This document shows, one piece after another, positions 10,820-21,820 of a stretch of 41,204 nucleotides of DNA (position 1 is its first letter; every line of letters begins with the position of its first letter). Origin of the DNA: Weeksellaceae bacterium (GTDB lineage Bacteria > Bacteroidota > Bacteroidia > Flavobacteriales > Weeksellaceae); NCBI GenBank assembly GCA_022701545.1, contig JAKOOG010000256.1, forward strand, positions 1 to 41,204, written 5' to 3'. The notes under the pieces are model-generated. The model saw only the letters and a program-made list of their open reading frames with translations, was not told the origin of the DNA and did no database searches. The position numbers were made by a program, and so were the translations under genes.

Positions 10820-13486
10820 TTACTTCTTTTCCGGCCTGGATTCTTCAGGCATTTCGGTCTCGGATTCGGCAATCTGCTTTTTGGAAAACCGGGGCATCAG
10901 GATTTTGGCAATCAGTCCGGTCCAGCCGGTTTGGTGTGAAGCTCCTACGCCACGGCCATTGTCTCCATGAAAATATTCGTAAAACAGAATGTAATCCTTA
11001 AAATCAGGATCCGTCTGAAATCTTGGATATTGCCCGTTGAAAGGGCGTTTCCCATGTTCATCCGTTAAAAACAATTTCGATAATCTGGCACTCAAAGCGT
11101 CTGCGATCTCATCTAAATTGGAGTATTTACCGCTTCCGGTAGGAAACTCCACCAGGAAATCCGGGCTGTAATAAAAGAAAAAACGCTGCAGACTTTCAAT
11201 GATCAAAAAATTGATCGGGAACCAGATCGGTCCGCGCCAGTTGCTGTTGCCTCCGAACAGTCCGCTGTCGCTTTCCGCAGGGGTATATTTTACGGTATAA
11301 TCGATTTCGTTAAGACGTAAAGTGTAGGGATTTTCTTCATATTCCTTAGACAATGCACGAACACCGAAATCACTTAAAAACTGTTCCGGGTCCAGCATCC
11401 TGCTCAATAGTCTTTTTAACCGATGCCCGCGCAGCAGGGAAAGCAAATGCTTGGAATCGTCACCTTTCACGTCCCAATGCGATACCAGTGCAGCCAATTC
11501 CGGCTTATTTTCCAACACCCAGTTCATTCTTTCCTTAAAATTAGGCAGCTTTTCGATCATTTCATCATCAATAACCTCAACGGCAAACATGGGGATCAGC
11601 CCGACAATAGTGCGTAGTTTGAGGTACATATGGCTGCCGTCGTTTGAAGCGATCGCATCATAGAAGAATTCGTCCTGCTCATCCCAAAGGCTGAAACATT
11701 CTTCCCCCATATTGTCAAGGGAATTTGCAATCGCCAGGAAATGTTCAAAGAATTTCATGGCCATTTCTTCATAGATGTTGTTATAAAGGGCCAGTTCAAG
11801 GGCTATCCGCATCATGTTCAGGGCAAACATGGCCATCCAGCTTGTTCCGTCGGACTGTTCCAGGTGTTCGCCGTTTGGAAGCGGTGCATTCCGGTCAAAA
11901 GCGCCGATATTATCAAGTCCTAAAAATCCGCCCTCGAAGATATTGTTCCCGTTGTTATCTTTTTTATTGACCCACCAGGTAAAATTCATCAGCAGCTTCT
12001 GGAAAGCACTCTCCAGAAACGCAAGATCGGGCTTTTCCTGCAGGTATTCGTCGATTTTAAAAACCCGGAATACCGCCCAGGCATGAACCGGCGGGTTAAC
12101 ATCGCTGAAATCCCATTCATAAGCAGGAAGCTGCCCGTTCGGGTGCATATACCATTCGAAAAGGAACAGTTTGAGCTGCTGTTTGGCAAAATCAGGATCA
12201 ATCAGCGAAAAACTGATGGTATGGAAAGCCAGGTCCCAGGTGGCATACCAGGGATATTCCCATTTATCAGGCATGGAGATGATGTGCTCGTTGTTGAGGT
12301 GCTTCCATCCGGAATTCCGGATTTCTTTGCGGGATTTCGGAGGCGGGATTTCGGCAGGATCACCTTTCAGCCACTTTTCGACGTTGTAGTGGTAGAACAT
12401 TTTGTTCCACAGCATGCCGGCAAAGGCCTGGCGCTGGACCAGTTTTTCATCATCGGTCTTTATGCCACACTGAATATCGCTATAGAATTCGTCTGCTTCC
12501 TGCTGCCTTGAAATGAAAGCGGCATCAAAATCTGCAAAAGGTTCTTTTAAGTCTTTATCGGACAGCCTGAATTCAAAAGTTTTTGTTTCTTTGGCGTTAA
12601 AGGTTTCATCAATAAAAAATGCCGCTTTGGTTCCGAAATCTTTAGGATTTACGGCCTGTGAGTTACCATTGATCACAAAATCATTAATGCCGTCTTTGGT
12701 ATATTTTGAAACATTGGAAGATTGGTAAAGCCTTTCGTTATTGGTTTCATTGTCGCAAAACAATACTTTTTCAGACTGCCTGGCGTACAGGTTCTTAACT
12801 TCAAGGTCCTTGTGATTTATTTCTATAATCCCGGCATCTTCGGAATTCATCTTCGGTTGGTAATCATCATACCCCCAGTTCCAGGTATTCCTGAACCATA
12901 GCGTAGGCAATATCACCAGCGGTGCTTCGTTTTCAGATTTATTAACAATGGTAAGCTTAACCAGAATATCATTCTGGCTTTCTTTTGCATATTCTATAAA
13001 AATATCGAAGTATTCGTTCCGGTCAAAAATTCCGGTATCGATGAGCTCATACTCCGGTTCCTGCCGGGTCCGCCGGGCGTTTGTACTGATGAGATCATCA
13101 TACGGAAAAGCACCCTGAGGATATTTATACAGCATTTTCATGTAAGAATGTGTGGGCGTCCCGTCCAGATAATAAAAGTATTCCTTCACATCCTCCCCAT
13201 GGTTTCCCTGTTTATTGGAAAGGCCGAAGAAACGTTCTTTCACCCTCTGATCCTTTTTATTCCAGAATCCGACGGAGAACACCAGCTTCTGAAGGTCGTC
13301 GCAGATGCCACAGATTCCTTCTTCTCCCCAACGGTAGGTTTTGGCCTCCGCAATATCGTGGTTGGTATAAGTCCAGGCTTTGCCGTCCGGGCTGTAGTCC
13401 TCCCGTACAGTGCCCCATTCGCGGTTGCTGACGTAGGGTCCCCATTTCTTCCAGGTGACGTCGGATAATCTTTCTTTTTCTTTCAT
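10820..13486 (-). CDS. Glucosidase, MGH1-type / GH63-like glycoside hydrolase
   Basis: WKKWGPYVSNREWGTVREDYS; YPWYATWDLAFHTISFSLIDPDFAKQQL; GGNSNWRGPIWFPINFLIIESLQ; HQTGWTGLIAKIL. Confidence 0.9.
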   Translation of the reverse strand: MKEKERLSDVTWKKWGPYVSNREWGTVREDYSPDGKAWTYTNHDIAEAKTYRWGEEGICGICDDLQKLVFSVGFWNKKDQRVKERFFGLSNKQGNHGEDVKEYFYYLDGTPTHSYMKMLYKYPQGAFPYDDLISTNARRTRQEPEYELIDTGIFDRNEYFDIFIEYAKESQNDILVKLTIVNKSENEAPLVILPTLWFRNTWNWGYDDYQPKMNSEDAGIIEINHKDLEVKNLYARQSEKVLFCDNETNNERLYQSSNVSKYTKDGINDFVINGNSQAVNPKDFGTKAAFFIDETFNAKETKTFEFRLSDKDLKEPFADFDAAFISRQQEADEFYSDIQCGIKTDDEKLVQRQAFAGMLWNKMFYHYNVEKWLKGDPAEIPPPKSRKEIRNSGWKHLNNEHIISMPDKWEYPWYATWDLAFHTISFSLIDPDFAKQQLKLFLFEWYMHPNGQLPAYEWDFSDVNPPVHAWAVFRVFKIDEYLQEKPDLAFLESAFQKLLMNFTWWVNKKDNNGNNIFEGGFLGLDNIGAFDRNAPLPNGEHLEQSDGTSWMAMFALNMMRIALELALYNNIYEEMAMKFFEHFLAIANSLDNMGEECFSLWDEQDEFFYDAIASNDGSHMYLKLRTIVGLIPMFAVEVIDDEMIEKLPNFKERMNWVLENKPELAALVSHWDVKGDDSKHLLSLLRGHRLKRLLSRMLDPEQFLSDFGVRALSKEYEENPYTLRLNEIDYTVKYTPAESDSGLFGGNSNWRGPIWFPINFLIIESLQRFFFYYSPDFLVEFPTGSGKYSNLDEIADALSARLSKLFLTDEHGKRPFNGQYPRFQTDPDFKDYILFYEYFHGDNGRGVGASHQTGWTGLIAKILMPRFSKKQIAESETEMPEESRPEKK

Positions 13487-13667
13487 GCTTCAGATGATGG
13501 ATGATGATTGATAAATAATAACTGAACTACATTATAGAGCCGGCTGTCTGTATTACGGATAAAATGCGCCCCGGATTGAGCGGCCTGTCTGAGCTCTTTT
13601 TGTAAACCCGGAAAAAGCCCAGGCACAAAAAAGCGAGTAGTGAAAGCCGGAAATGTGCGCCCTGAGC

Positions 13668-14477
13668 TTATCCGCCTGTTGAAAAACTTTCGAAAGTTGT
13701 CATTCCGCCATCGATGAAAATGCTGGCACCGGTAATATAATCCGAAAGGTCGCTGGCCAGAAATACGGCTAAGTTGCCGATGTCCTGCGGCTGGCCGATC
13801 CTGTTATAAGGAACCAGGGTCATCAAAGCATTTAAAGCTTCCGGGGTGCTCCATGCACTTTTATTGATCGGAGTCTGGATGGCTCCCGGACAAATGGAAT
13901 TAACGCGGATCCTATCGGCCCCGTGTTCCTGGGCCAGGGTCTGCATCAGCATCCGGATCGCGCCTTTGCTAGCTGCATAATTGGCATGTCCCGCCCATGG
14001 AATGACCTCATGTACCGAACTCATATGAATAATTTTCCCGCAGGCCACAGAACGGGAAGTATCGATCCCGCGGCGGAGGAATTCTTTGATGGCTTCTCTC
14101 GCGCATAAAAACTGCCCGGTCAGGTTGATTCCAATAACGGTATTCCATTGATCGAGGGTCATTTCCGTGAATTTTGCATCCTTCTGAACGCCTGCATTGT
14201 TTACGAGAATATCCACGGTTCCGAATTGTGAAACCACTTCGCTGAACATTTTTATGACTTCGTCCTCCTTGGAAACATCACACTGCCAGGTGATTCCGTT
14301 TCCTCCGGCATCGGTAATTTCCTGTAAGACCGCTTTGGCTTCATCCAATGAATGTTCCGAAGAGTGGTTGATAACAACTGTAGCGCCTGCTGAAGCCATG
14401 GACTTCGCAATTCCTGAACCGATTCCGCTGGAGGCTCCTGTAATGACGGCCACCTGATTATGAAGAGAGATTTCCAT
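13668..14477 (-). CDS. SDR family oxidoreductase (glucose 1-dehydrogenase-like)
   Basis: AVITGASSGIGSGIA, DILVNNAGV, HANYAASKGAIRMLMQTLA, RVNSICPGAIQTP, FIDGGMT. Confidence 0.92.
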   Translation of the reverse strand: MEISLHNQVAVITGASSGIGSGIAKSMASAGATVVINHSSEHSLDEAKAVLQEITDAGGNGITWQCDVSKEDEVIKMFSEVVSQFGTVDILVNNAGVQKDAKFTEMTLDQWNTVIGINLTGQFLCAREAIKEFLRRGIDTSRSVACGKIIHMSSVHEVIPWAGHANYAASKGAIRMLMQTLAQEHGADRIRVNSICPGAIQTPINKSAWSTPEALNALMTLVPYNRIGQPQDIGNLAVFLASDLSDYITGASIFIDGGMTTFESFSTGG

Positions 14478-14945
14478 ATTTTATTATTTGATATTACTCA
14501 AATTTAGCAGAAAGTTTCACGCCAAACATGAAAAACAGGGATTAAAATTTCTTAAAGTTTTGTATTTGGCAATTTTCTTTCTGAACCGTTCAGGGGCAAT
14601 CGTGAATTCCTTCGGGTGAATTTGCCGTGCCTGTAAATTTTAATGGATGCTTCTGATGCTTTTTGGAACGTGCGGGGACGCCCGGAATAAGGAAAGGGAT
14701 CAAGGTGCAGGAAATTTAACGGCGTCGAATTTCTATGCTGCTTATTCATATTGCTAAAGGTTACGCTGCTTCACTGAATGAACGGTTTTTCAATTTGATC
14801 ACCGATAAAATCTTTGCAACTTACTTTTCCGCGTGAAATATTTTTAGAAATTTTTTGCGACTTTGCACTTTCCCAACAACATCTGCTGTATTGGATTCAC
14901 CATTGACCATCCTTGCGAGGCAAAATTTACCACTCACCTCTTTGT

Positions 14946-15419
14946 TTAAATATATTTATACATCAGATACTGCAGTCCGCTTCTGCCGATCCTTGTCCTG
15001 CCTTCGTATAAATAACCAACCTTTATATAAAGCTCATAGGCAAACATATTATTCTGGTTAACGGCAAGAACGATTTCATTACAATTTTCAAAATTTTTCC
15101 GGACAAAATCATCTACTTTAATCATCGCAGCTTTTCCGATTCCGTTACCCTGCATTTCAGGATTAACGGATAACGACCTCAGCAGAACCGAATTCCGGTT
15201 CTCAGTAAGCTCCATTTTATCATCACCAAAATCCAGTGTGAAAAATCCGCCGGGAATTCCATTTATGAAAATTGTGACCGGAAATTCGAGTCCGGTATTG
15301 CGGTCGGCTATTCTTTTGAGCGCATTTGCCGCTGAGGATGTATATTGCAACTGATTTTTATCCAGTGTATAATTAACGCCGGAAAAATCTTCTTCTGTAA
15401 AAAATTGCAGCCGGATCAT
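14946..15419 (-). CDS. GNAT family N-acetyltransferase
   Basis: LRSLSVNPEMQGNGIGKAAMIKVDDFV; AVNQNNMFAYELYIKVGYLYEGRTR. Confidence 0.85.
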   Translation of the reverse strand: MIRLQFFTEEDFSGVNYTLDKNQLQYTSSAANALKRIADRNTGLEFPVTIFINGIPGGFFTLDFGDDKMELTENRNSVLLRSLSVNPEMQGNGIGKAAMIKVDDFVRKNFENCNEIVLAVNQNNMFAYELYIKVGYLYEGRTRIGRSGLQYLMYKYI

Positions 15420-15422
15420 CTG

Positions 15423-16037
15423 TTAATGATGATAAATGTCTTCGTACATTACTCCCGCCCGTATTGCAACCGGCAGCCTGTTTTCTTCGGGTACAACCGG
15501 ACAGTTGTAATCGTAGGCGTTGTAGGCACAGTACGGCTGATAGGATTTGTTGAAATCCAGAATGATGGTATTGCCTTTCGGAATGGCCAGATCCATGTAT
15601 TTCCCGCCGCCGTAGGTTTCCTTTCCGTTCGTTGTATCGCGGAACGGCAGGAACAGGTAGTCCCTGTATTTCTTCTGTTTGATCAGATCGAGACTTTGGT
15701 ATAACGTCAGGGTATATGGTTTGCCATCCAGTATAAAACCCGCTTTTCCGTATTCTTGATAAGCTTTTGTTTTTCCGGAAGAAGTCGGCAGATCAAAAGG
15801 TTCGGCATTTTCCGTTTTTGTAAATTGTGCAACAACCCTGTATTTCCTATCAATCGGAAAGAAAGGATGTTCTTTAAAATTCGTAAAATTATCGCCTCTC
15901 AACGGCGTTTCTTTGGGATTCCGGTATTCGGCATTCAGCTCCTGCTGAAACTTTTTTATTCCGGATTCTTCTTTAGAAAGCTTCTGCGAGAAAAACAAGA
16001 CAGGCAAAAGCATGAACAGCAACAGGTATTTTTTCAT
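15423..16037 (-). CDS. DUF1684 domain-containing secreted protein
   Basis: FRDTTNGKETYGGGKYMDLAIPKGNTIILDFNKSYQPYCAYNAYDYNCPVVPEENRLPVAIRAG motif; signal peptide. Confidence 0.88.
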   Translation of the reverse strand: MKKYLLLFMLLPVLFFSQKLSKEESGIKKFQQELNAEYRNPKETPLRGDNFTNFKEHPFFPIDRKYRVVAQFTKTENAEPFDLPTSSGKTKAYQEYGKAGFILDGKPYTLTLYQSLDLIKQKKYRDYLFLPFRDTTNGKETYGGGKYMDLAIPKGNTIILDFNKSYQPYCAYNAYDYNCPVVPEENRLPVAIRAGVMYEDIYHH

Positions 16038-16076
16038 TGAATGTGCAATAGGTTAGATAAATTATCCGGTTATCAT

Positions 16077-16481
16077 TTAAATATAAGATTCTGAAATTTT
16101 TACCCGGTAGATGTCGGAAGAGTTTCTTTTGATGGATTCCACAAAAAAACCGCCTTCTTCAGGAATCACTTCTTTCAGGTCGAAACTTTTGCAGCCTTTC
16201 GGAAGGCCCGAGAAAACAAGCGTAAACCAGAAATCACGCATAAAAGGAACCGGCGTCCAGTTCGGGTAAATGGTAATGTTTTCGGCATGGATAAGCCCGC
16301 TGCGGTGCTCCGACTGGTTATCGAAAAGATACGTCGACTGCCAGATCCTGATGAGGTTTCCTAGAAACGGTGCAGCAGGAAAACAGCAATGCACAATAAC
16401 CTGCTGTTCCTCTTCTACTTTTGCCTGAAGGGATTCCAGTAATTCTCTAACGATAATGGGTTTTACAACGGTTTCGGACAT
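16077..16481 (-). CDS. Hypothetical protein
   Basis: Intact 134-aa ORF, sensible codon usage, collinear with neighbours. Confidence 0.6.
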   Translation of the reverse strand: MSETVVKPIIVRELLESLQAKVEEEQQVIVHCCFPAAPFLGNLIRIWQSTYLFDNQSEHRSGLIHAENITIYPNWTPVPFMRDFWFTLVFSGLPKGCKSFDLKEVIPEEGGFFVESIKRNSSDIYRVKISESYI

Positions 16482-16571
16482 TAATAAAAGAGTAATAGGT
16501 AATGGTGAATGGTCAATTATTCTGCAAATATCAATTTTCTAATTCACAATTGACCATTCACCATTCACATT

Positions 16572-18074
16572 TTAATATTCCAGTTCTAATTTTTCTTTCG
16601 AGTAATTCCTTACTTTTTGAGTAAGCTCGGGATTTCCTGCCAATTTCTGGCCATATGACGGCACCATTTCCAGCAGTTTTTCTTTCCATTCGCCGTGAAG
16701 CTTTTCAGGGAAACATTTTTCAAGGACGTTCAGCATGGCATACACCGCGGTTGAAGCTCCCGGAGAAGCGCCCAGCAGGGAAGCAATCGTTCCTTTTTTG
16801 TTGACCACCACTTCGGTTCCGAATTCCAGCTTGCCGCCATCTTTTTCATCTTTTTTGATCACCTGCACCCGCTGTCCGGCTACTTTCAGTTCCCAGTCCT
16901 CTTCTTTGGCATCTTTGATAAATTCCCTCAAATGCTGGATGCGCTGGGCTTTGTTCATGGCGACCTGCTGAATAAGATATTTCGTTAAAGGAATGTTGTG
17001 CCACCATGCCCCGAAAAGTGACCGTAAATTTCTGGTATTCACACTTTCCGGTAAATCGAGGTAACTTCCTTCTTTTAAAAATTTGGTAGAAAAGCCGGCA
17101 AAAGGCCCGAACAGCAATGCCTTTTCACCATCGATAATTCTAAGGTCAAGATGGGGAACCGACATCGGCGGTGCTCCTACGGTAGCCTGGGTATACACTT
17201 TGGCCTGGTGTTTTTCGACCAGCTCCTGGTTGTGAGTAACCAGCCACTGCCCGGAAACGGGAAAGCCTCCATATCCTTCGCTTTCTTTGATGTCCGAACT
17301 GTCCAGCAGCGGCAACGCATAACCTCCTGCCCCGATGAACACAAAGTCTGCTTCTACTTCCTGCTTATGGTTGTTGATCCGGTCTTTCACTTTCATTTCC
17401 CAGGTTCCGTCTTCTTTCGGATCGATGTCTTTTACTTCATGGTATAAAAACACTTCTACATTGGAATCTTCCACCAGATGCCTTCCCATTTTTCGGGTCA
17501 GGGTCCCGAAATTCACATCGGTGCCCAGATCCATTTTGGTAGCCGCCATCACCTCCGACTGATTCCTTTTATGCATCACCAGAGGAATCCATTCCCTCAG
17601 TTTATCGTGGTCAGTCGTAAATTCCATCCCCTGGAAAAGAACGGATTCAGACATTTTATCGTGTCTTTTTTTCAGGTATTCAGCATCTTTCTCCCCGAAA
17701 ACCAGGCTCATGTGCGCGCAGGAATTGATGAAATCTTTAGGGCTCCTCACGTATCCTTTTGAAACGAGATAGGACCAGAACTGTTTGGAGATTTCAAACT
17801 GTTCGGCTATGCTTTCCGCTTTGGATATGTCGATGGAGCCGTCGGGCTGTTCAGGGGTATAATTCAGTTCACAAAATGCAGAGTGCCCGGTTCCTGCATT
17901 GTTCCAGGCGGCGGTGCTTTCCTTGGCAAACCGGCCTAGTCTTTCAAAAATGGCAATTTCAAGATCCGGATCAAATTCATGAAGCAAGGTAGCCAGGGTT
18001 GCACTCATGATGCCTCCTCCTATTAAAACCACATCGTATTTGGGCTTGGGTGTTCTGCTGATAAGCTGTGACAT
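16572..18074 (-). CDS. mqo: Malate:quinone oxidoreductase
   Basis: YDVVLIGGGIMSATLATLLHE, AWNNAGTGHSAFCELNYTPE, GGFPVSGQWLV, LLGASPGASTAVYAMLNVLEKCFPE. Confidence 0.97.
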   Translation of the reverse strand: MSQLISRTPKPKYDVVLIGGGIMSATLATLLHEFDPDLEIAIFERLGRFAKESTAAWNNAGTGHSAFCELNYTPEQPDGSIDISKAESIAEQFEISKQFWSYLVSKGYVRSPKDFINSCAHMSLVFGEKDAEYLKKRHDKMSESVLFQGMEFTTDHDKLREWIPLVMHKRNQSEVMAATKMDLGTDVNFGTLTRKMGRHLVEDSNVEVFLYHEVKDIDPKEDGTWEMKVKDRINNHKQEVEADFVFIGAGGYALPLLDSSDIKESEGYGGFPVSGQWLVTHNQELVEKHQAKVYTQATVGAPPMSVPHLDLRIIDGEKALLFGPFAGFSTKFLKEGSYLDLPESVNTRNLRSLFGAWWHNIPLTKYLIQQVAMNKAQRIQHLREFIKDAKEEDWELKVAGQRVQVIKKDEKDGGKLEFGTEVVVNKKGTIASLLGASPGASTAVYAMLNVLEKCFPEKLHGEWKEKLLEMVPSYGQKLAGNPELTQKVRNYSKEKLELEY

Positions 18075-18504
18075 AAACTGTATTTTCTATCAAATTTCGG
18101 GAAAAGTTTTAATACACCCTATGATTTTGCGAAATTTTAACAGCCCATTTTGAAGCAAAATGTAAGTTTTTATTATGCTATAAATTCCGATGGAAATTAT
18201 CAATAATTAATTATTGAAACGATTAATCATTAGTGAATATTCAGATCAGGAATTAAATATTGTGAAATGATCAGGATGATTATTTGTTTGTCAGAATGAA
18301 CTTCTATCAGTTGATAACGCTAACCTGTTGCCTTTCACCGGGCTGCACGCAATATCGGTTTACGATGCTCCTCTGGGGGCTTCTGATGGTGTGGTGTGCT
18401 TTGCACATCAGAGTGTACCCGATGCGATTATGCCATCCTTTCGGGGCTTAGATCGTTATATCCTTCTAATTAATAAAACTATTTGAATTCAGGAAATCTC
18501 AATT

Positions 18505-19542
18505 TTAATCCAGTTTAGCCGTCAGTTTTCTGAATTGTTTTTCTGCATTTTTGCCTTCATAGAGAATGCTGTAAATGGTATCAACGATCGGCAGTTTCAA
18601 TCCTTTATCTTTCGAGGTTTTATAAATGGAATCGGCGGCATAGTAACCTTCCGCTACCATGTTCATCGACTGGATGGCAGATTTCACGGTATACCCTTTT
18701 CCGATGAGGTTTCCAAGATTCCTGTTTCTTGAGAAAAGGGAGTATGCGGTTACCAGCAAATCCCCAAGATAAGCACTTTCATTCACATCCCTCGGTGCTT
18801 CGTAGATGGCTTCCAGGAAAGTTTCCATTTCACGGATGGCATTGGAAACGAAAACCGCCGTAAAGTTGTCCCCGTATCCCAGGCCGCTGGCAATTCCGGC
18901 CCCGATCGCAAAAATATTTTTCAGGATGGCACTGTACTCATTCCCTAAAAGATCCTTGCTGGAATGCATCTTGATAAAATCCGAATTGAAGATATTCACC
19001 AGTTTCGTGGAAACCTCCTCTTCCACCGTAGCTACCGTAAGATAGGAAAGCCTTTCCATGGCAACCTCTTCGGCGTGGCAGGGTCCTGCAATCACTGCCT
19101 GGTTCCGGAAACCGATTTTGAATTCATCCCTCAGGTAATGCGCTACAACGTCATTCACTTTAGGAATAATCCCTTTAATGGCAGAAACAAAGATTTTATT
19201 TGTACACTCACACGTCATTTTCTCCATGGTATCCGAAAGATAAATGGAAGGAGTCGCGAGCACAACCACCTCACAGGCGGAAACCAACTCGTTGATATCC
19301 GTCGTCAGTTTCAGGTTCTTCAGATTAAAATTTACTGCCGTAAGATAGGTCGGGTTGTGGCCTCTCTGCTCAATGGCGCCTTTTACATACTCGTTTCTTA
19401 CGCACCAGTGGACTACTTTACAGTTTTCCACCAGCATTTTCACAATCGCCGTAGCGAAACTTCCGCTCCCTACAACTCCTACCGGCACGTCGTTTTTGCT
19501 TCTTTTCGGATTCGATTCTGTATTGGGTTTCTTTTTAGCCAT
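18505..19542 (-). CDS. gpsA: NAD(P)H-dependent glycerol-3-phosphate dehydrogenase
   Basis: VGVVGSGSFATAIVKML, AGPCHAEEVAMERLSYLTVA, LKNIFAIGAGIASGLGYGDNF, AEGYYAADSIY. Confidence 0.94.
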   Translation of the reverse strand: MAKKKPNTESNPKRSKNDVPVGVVGSGSFATAIVKMLVENCKVVHWCVRNEYVKGAIEQRGHNPTYLTAVNFNLKNLKLTTDINELVSACEVVVLATPSIYLSDTMEKMTCECTNKIFVSAIKGIIPKVNDVVAHYLRDEFKIGFRNQAVIAGPCHAEEVAMERLSYLTVATVEEEVSTKLVNIFNSDFIKMHSSKDLLGNEYSAILKNIFAIGAGIASGLGYGDNFTAVFVSNAIREMETFLEAIYEAPRDVNESAYLGDLLVTAYSLFSRNRNLGNLIGKGYTVKSAIQSMNMVAEGYYAADSIYKTSKDKGLKLPIVDTIYSILYEGKNAEKQFRKLTAKLD

Positions 19543-19750
19543 AATAGAAATGTGAACTGCAAATATATTAAAACAAAGATGGAAGAAAAATGTTTAGGGA
19601 CATGATAAAACCCATTTTATGTTAAATTAACACTTCTGCACAATTAAATCGCTAAACCGCCGTTAATTACGGATATGCTTAAAGTTGTGTTAAAAATAAG
19701 TCCTAAAATTTATTTTTAATTAAATTTGCAGGCTTAAAACCGTTTTGTAA

Positions 19751-20782
19751 TTGATCAAGAGAAGAAAAATGAAGAGATTTCTAAGCCGTAAAAAGAACGT
19801 ACATGTGCTTCTGGGAGTACTTTTGCTAGTAGTTTTTGCTCAAGGGATCTTCATTGCCAAGCTGTATTCCGAAAAGGATAACAGAAACTATGAAGTAAAC
19901 CTTGTAAAAATAAACACTGAAAAAGACAGTGTGGATTATTTAAAAATGAAGACTGATCTTACTTTGATGGATCAGACCGTAGCAGAGCTGAATTCTTTCC
20001 TGAAATCCAAGGATGTTCCGAACGAAAAGATAACGATTCTCAGCAAAGACAGTATTTCAAATTCCGTTTACCTGGCCAAGCAGGCCAACCGGTACAGCCA
20101 GTACCTGATGAACCTTCAGAACAAGCTGCTGCAGGTTCCGCTGGGAATGCCGACTGAAGGCTATATTTCATCCAACTTCGGAATCCGTAAAAATCCAATC
20201 CCCTTTAAAACCGTTTTTGCCGCTGTAAAAACAAGTAATGCAAAACCGGCAGCTGCGGCCGTAGCCGCTCCGGAAGTCAAGGCTGAACCTGTGGAAAAAA
20301 TCATCGAGGTGACGGACAGTTACGGGAATAAAAGGGAAGTAAAGGTGATGGTTACTCCGAAAGCGGCTTCTTCTAATCCTGCTGCAACGGGCAATGCTTC
20401 CTCAAAAGCAGTAGCAGCCAATACCGATAAGCCGGCCGAGAAAAACAATCCTCCTGCCGAAGCCGATCAGATGCAGTTTCACAAAGGATTGGACATTGCC
20501 GTGGCCTTCGGTTCCGATGTTGTGGCTACCGCTGCGGGAACCGTGATTTTCTCCGGCCAGAAAGGCGGTTACGGAAATTGTGTGATTGTCTCCCACGGAA
20601 ACGGACTGGCCACGCTTTACGGGCATTTATCCCAATTGGTAGCAAAGGTTAATGATAAGATAAAAGTAGGGCAGGTGATTGCCAAATCCGGAAATTCAGG
20701 ACGTTCTACCGGACCTCATCTTCATTATGAAGTACACAAGAACAATACGCCGGTCAATCCGAGATTGTTTATGAATCTGTAA
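19751..20782 (+). CDS. M23 family metallopeptidase (LytM-type), membrane-anchored
   Basis: N-terminal TM; FHKGLDIAVAFGSDVVATAAGTVIFSGQKGGYGNCVIVSHGNGLATLYGHLS...SGNSGRSTGPHLHYEVHKN. Confidence 0.93.
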   Translation: MIKRRKMKRFLSRKKNVHVLLGVLLLVVFAQGIFIAKLYSEKDNRNYEVNLVKINTEKDSVDYLKMKTDLTLMDQTVAELNSFLKSKDVPNEKITILSKDSISNSVYLAKQANRYSQYLMNLQNKLLQVPLGMPTEGYISSNFGIRKNPIPFKTVFAAVKTSNAKPAAAAVAAPEVKAEPVEKIIEVTDSYGNKREVKVMVTPKAASSNPAATGNASSKAVAANTDKPAEKNNPPAEADQMQFHKGLDIAVAFGSDVVATAAGTVIFSGQKGGYGNCVIVSHGNGLATLYGHLSQLVAKVNDKIKVGQVIAKSGNSGRSTGPHLHYEVHKNNTPVNPRLFMNL

Positions 20783-20821
20783 GAGGTTATGGCAATTGGC
20801 TTATATAAAATAATAAAAATA

Positions 20822-20850
20822 AATAGGATGCTTTTAGGGCATCCTATTTT
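20822..20850 (+). terminator. Intrinsic terminator after M23 peptidase gene
   Basis: AATAGGATGC-ttttagg-GCATCCTATT followed by T-run. Confidence 0.75.
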
Positions 20851-21112
20851 ATTATGGAAGACTGCTTTAATTTTTTAAGCTAAATTAACGTGAATCCGAC
20901 CGTATTTAATTATTCTCATTCAACTACAGAAATGAAAAATTGGAATTCAGGTTGGTGTGTCAGGATTTTAAACAGATCTCCTATTGATCCCGTAACAAAC
21001 GATTTCATTTAGCATATTAATACCTTCACAGTAATGTGGATAAAAAACTTCCAGCATCCGGCTTCCCTCTTCCAGCCTGTTAATCCGGGTTCTGTTTCAG
21101 GTTCACGTTAAA

Positions 21113-21763
21113 TTAATACGCTGCTGTGAAACGCTCCCGGATATGGTTGTTCTGCTCCAGTTCATCCACAAGAACTACTGCTACATCTTCTACGGAAAGA
21201 ACGCTTCTGCCGTTTTCATCAAATACCGGATTTTCAAGAGCCGTTCTGTATTTTCCGGTTCTTATCCCGGCGGTTCCCTGATGCATTTCGATGGCCGGGC
21301 TGAAGAAGGTCCAGTCCAGAGTCGTATTTTCTTTGATTTTATTTAAATAATCCCTTGCTGCAGTTGCTCCCGGCTTGATATCGGCAGGAAATTCCGGGCC
21401 GTCTACCAGCTGATTCCCATCGATATATAAGCTTCCTGCTCCGCCTACGGTGATAAATCTTTTAACACCGGATTTTTCCACTGCTTTTTCAATATTTACC
21501 GATCCATTAAGGAAATCATCGTACAAATTCGGGTTGGTCCATCCTGCATTGAAGGCATTAATCACCGCGTCATTTCCTTTCAGGGCTTCCGCCAGCTCAT
21601 CCACATTGTTTACATCCACGCTTTTGGCAGTTACTTTTCCGTTCTGCTCAACTTTTGAGGCATCCCTTACGATCGCTTCCACTTCATACCCTCTGCTGGT
21701 TAATTCATTCACTAATGGTTTTCCCACAAATCCTGTGGCTCCGATAACGGCTACTTTTTTCAT
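21113..21763 (-). CDS. NAD(P)-dependent oxidoreductase (NAD(P)-binding SDR-like)
   Basis: KVAVIGATGFVGKPLVNELTSRGYEVEAIVRDASKV; next to a divergent-type Rrf2 regulator. Confidence 0.88.
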   Translation of the reverse strand: MKKVAVIGATGFVGKPLVNELTSRGYEVEAIVRDASKVEQNGKVTAKSVDVNNVDELAEALKGNDAVINAFNAGWTNPNLYDDFLNGSVNIEKAVEKSGVKRFITVGGAGSLYIDGNQLVDGPEFPADIKPGATAARDYLNKIKENTTLDWTFFSPAIEMHQGTAGIRTGKYRTALENPVFDENGRSVLSVEDVAVVLVDELEQNNHIRERFTAAY

Positions 21764-21820
21764 AGTAATTTTATTTAAATTAATTGTAATAATTATTGTT
21801 ACATTTATGGTTAAAAAATT

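Noticed and set aside
11353-13468. Several + strand ORFs opposite the glucosidase gene
   Set aside because: Antisense shadows of the GH63-like CDS.
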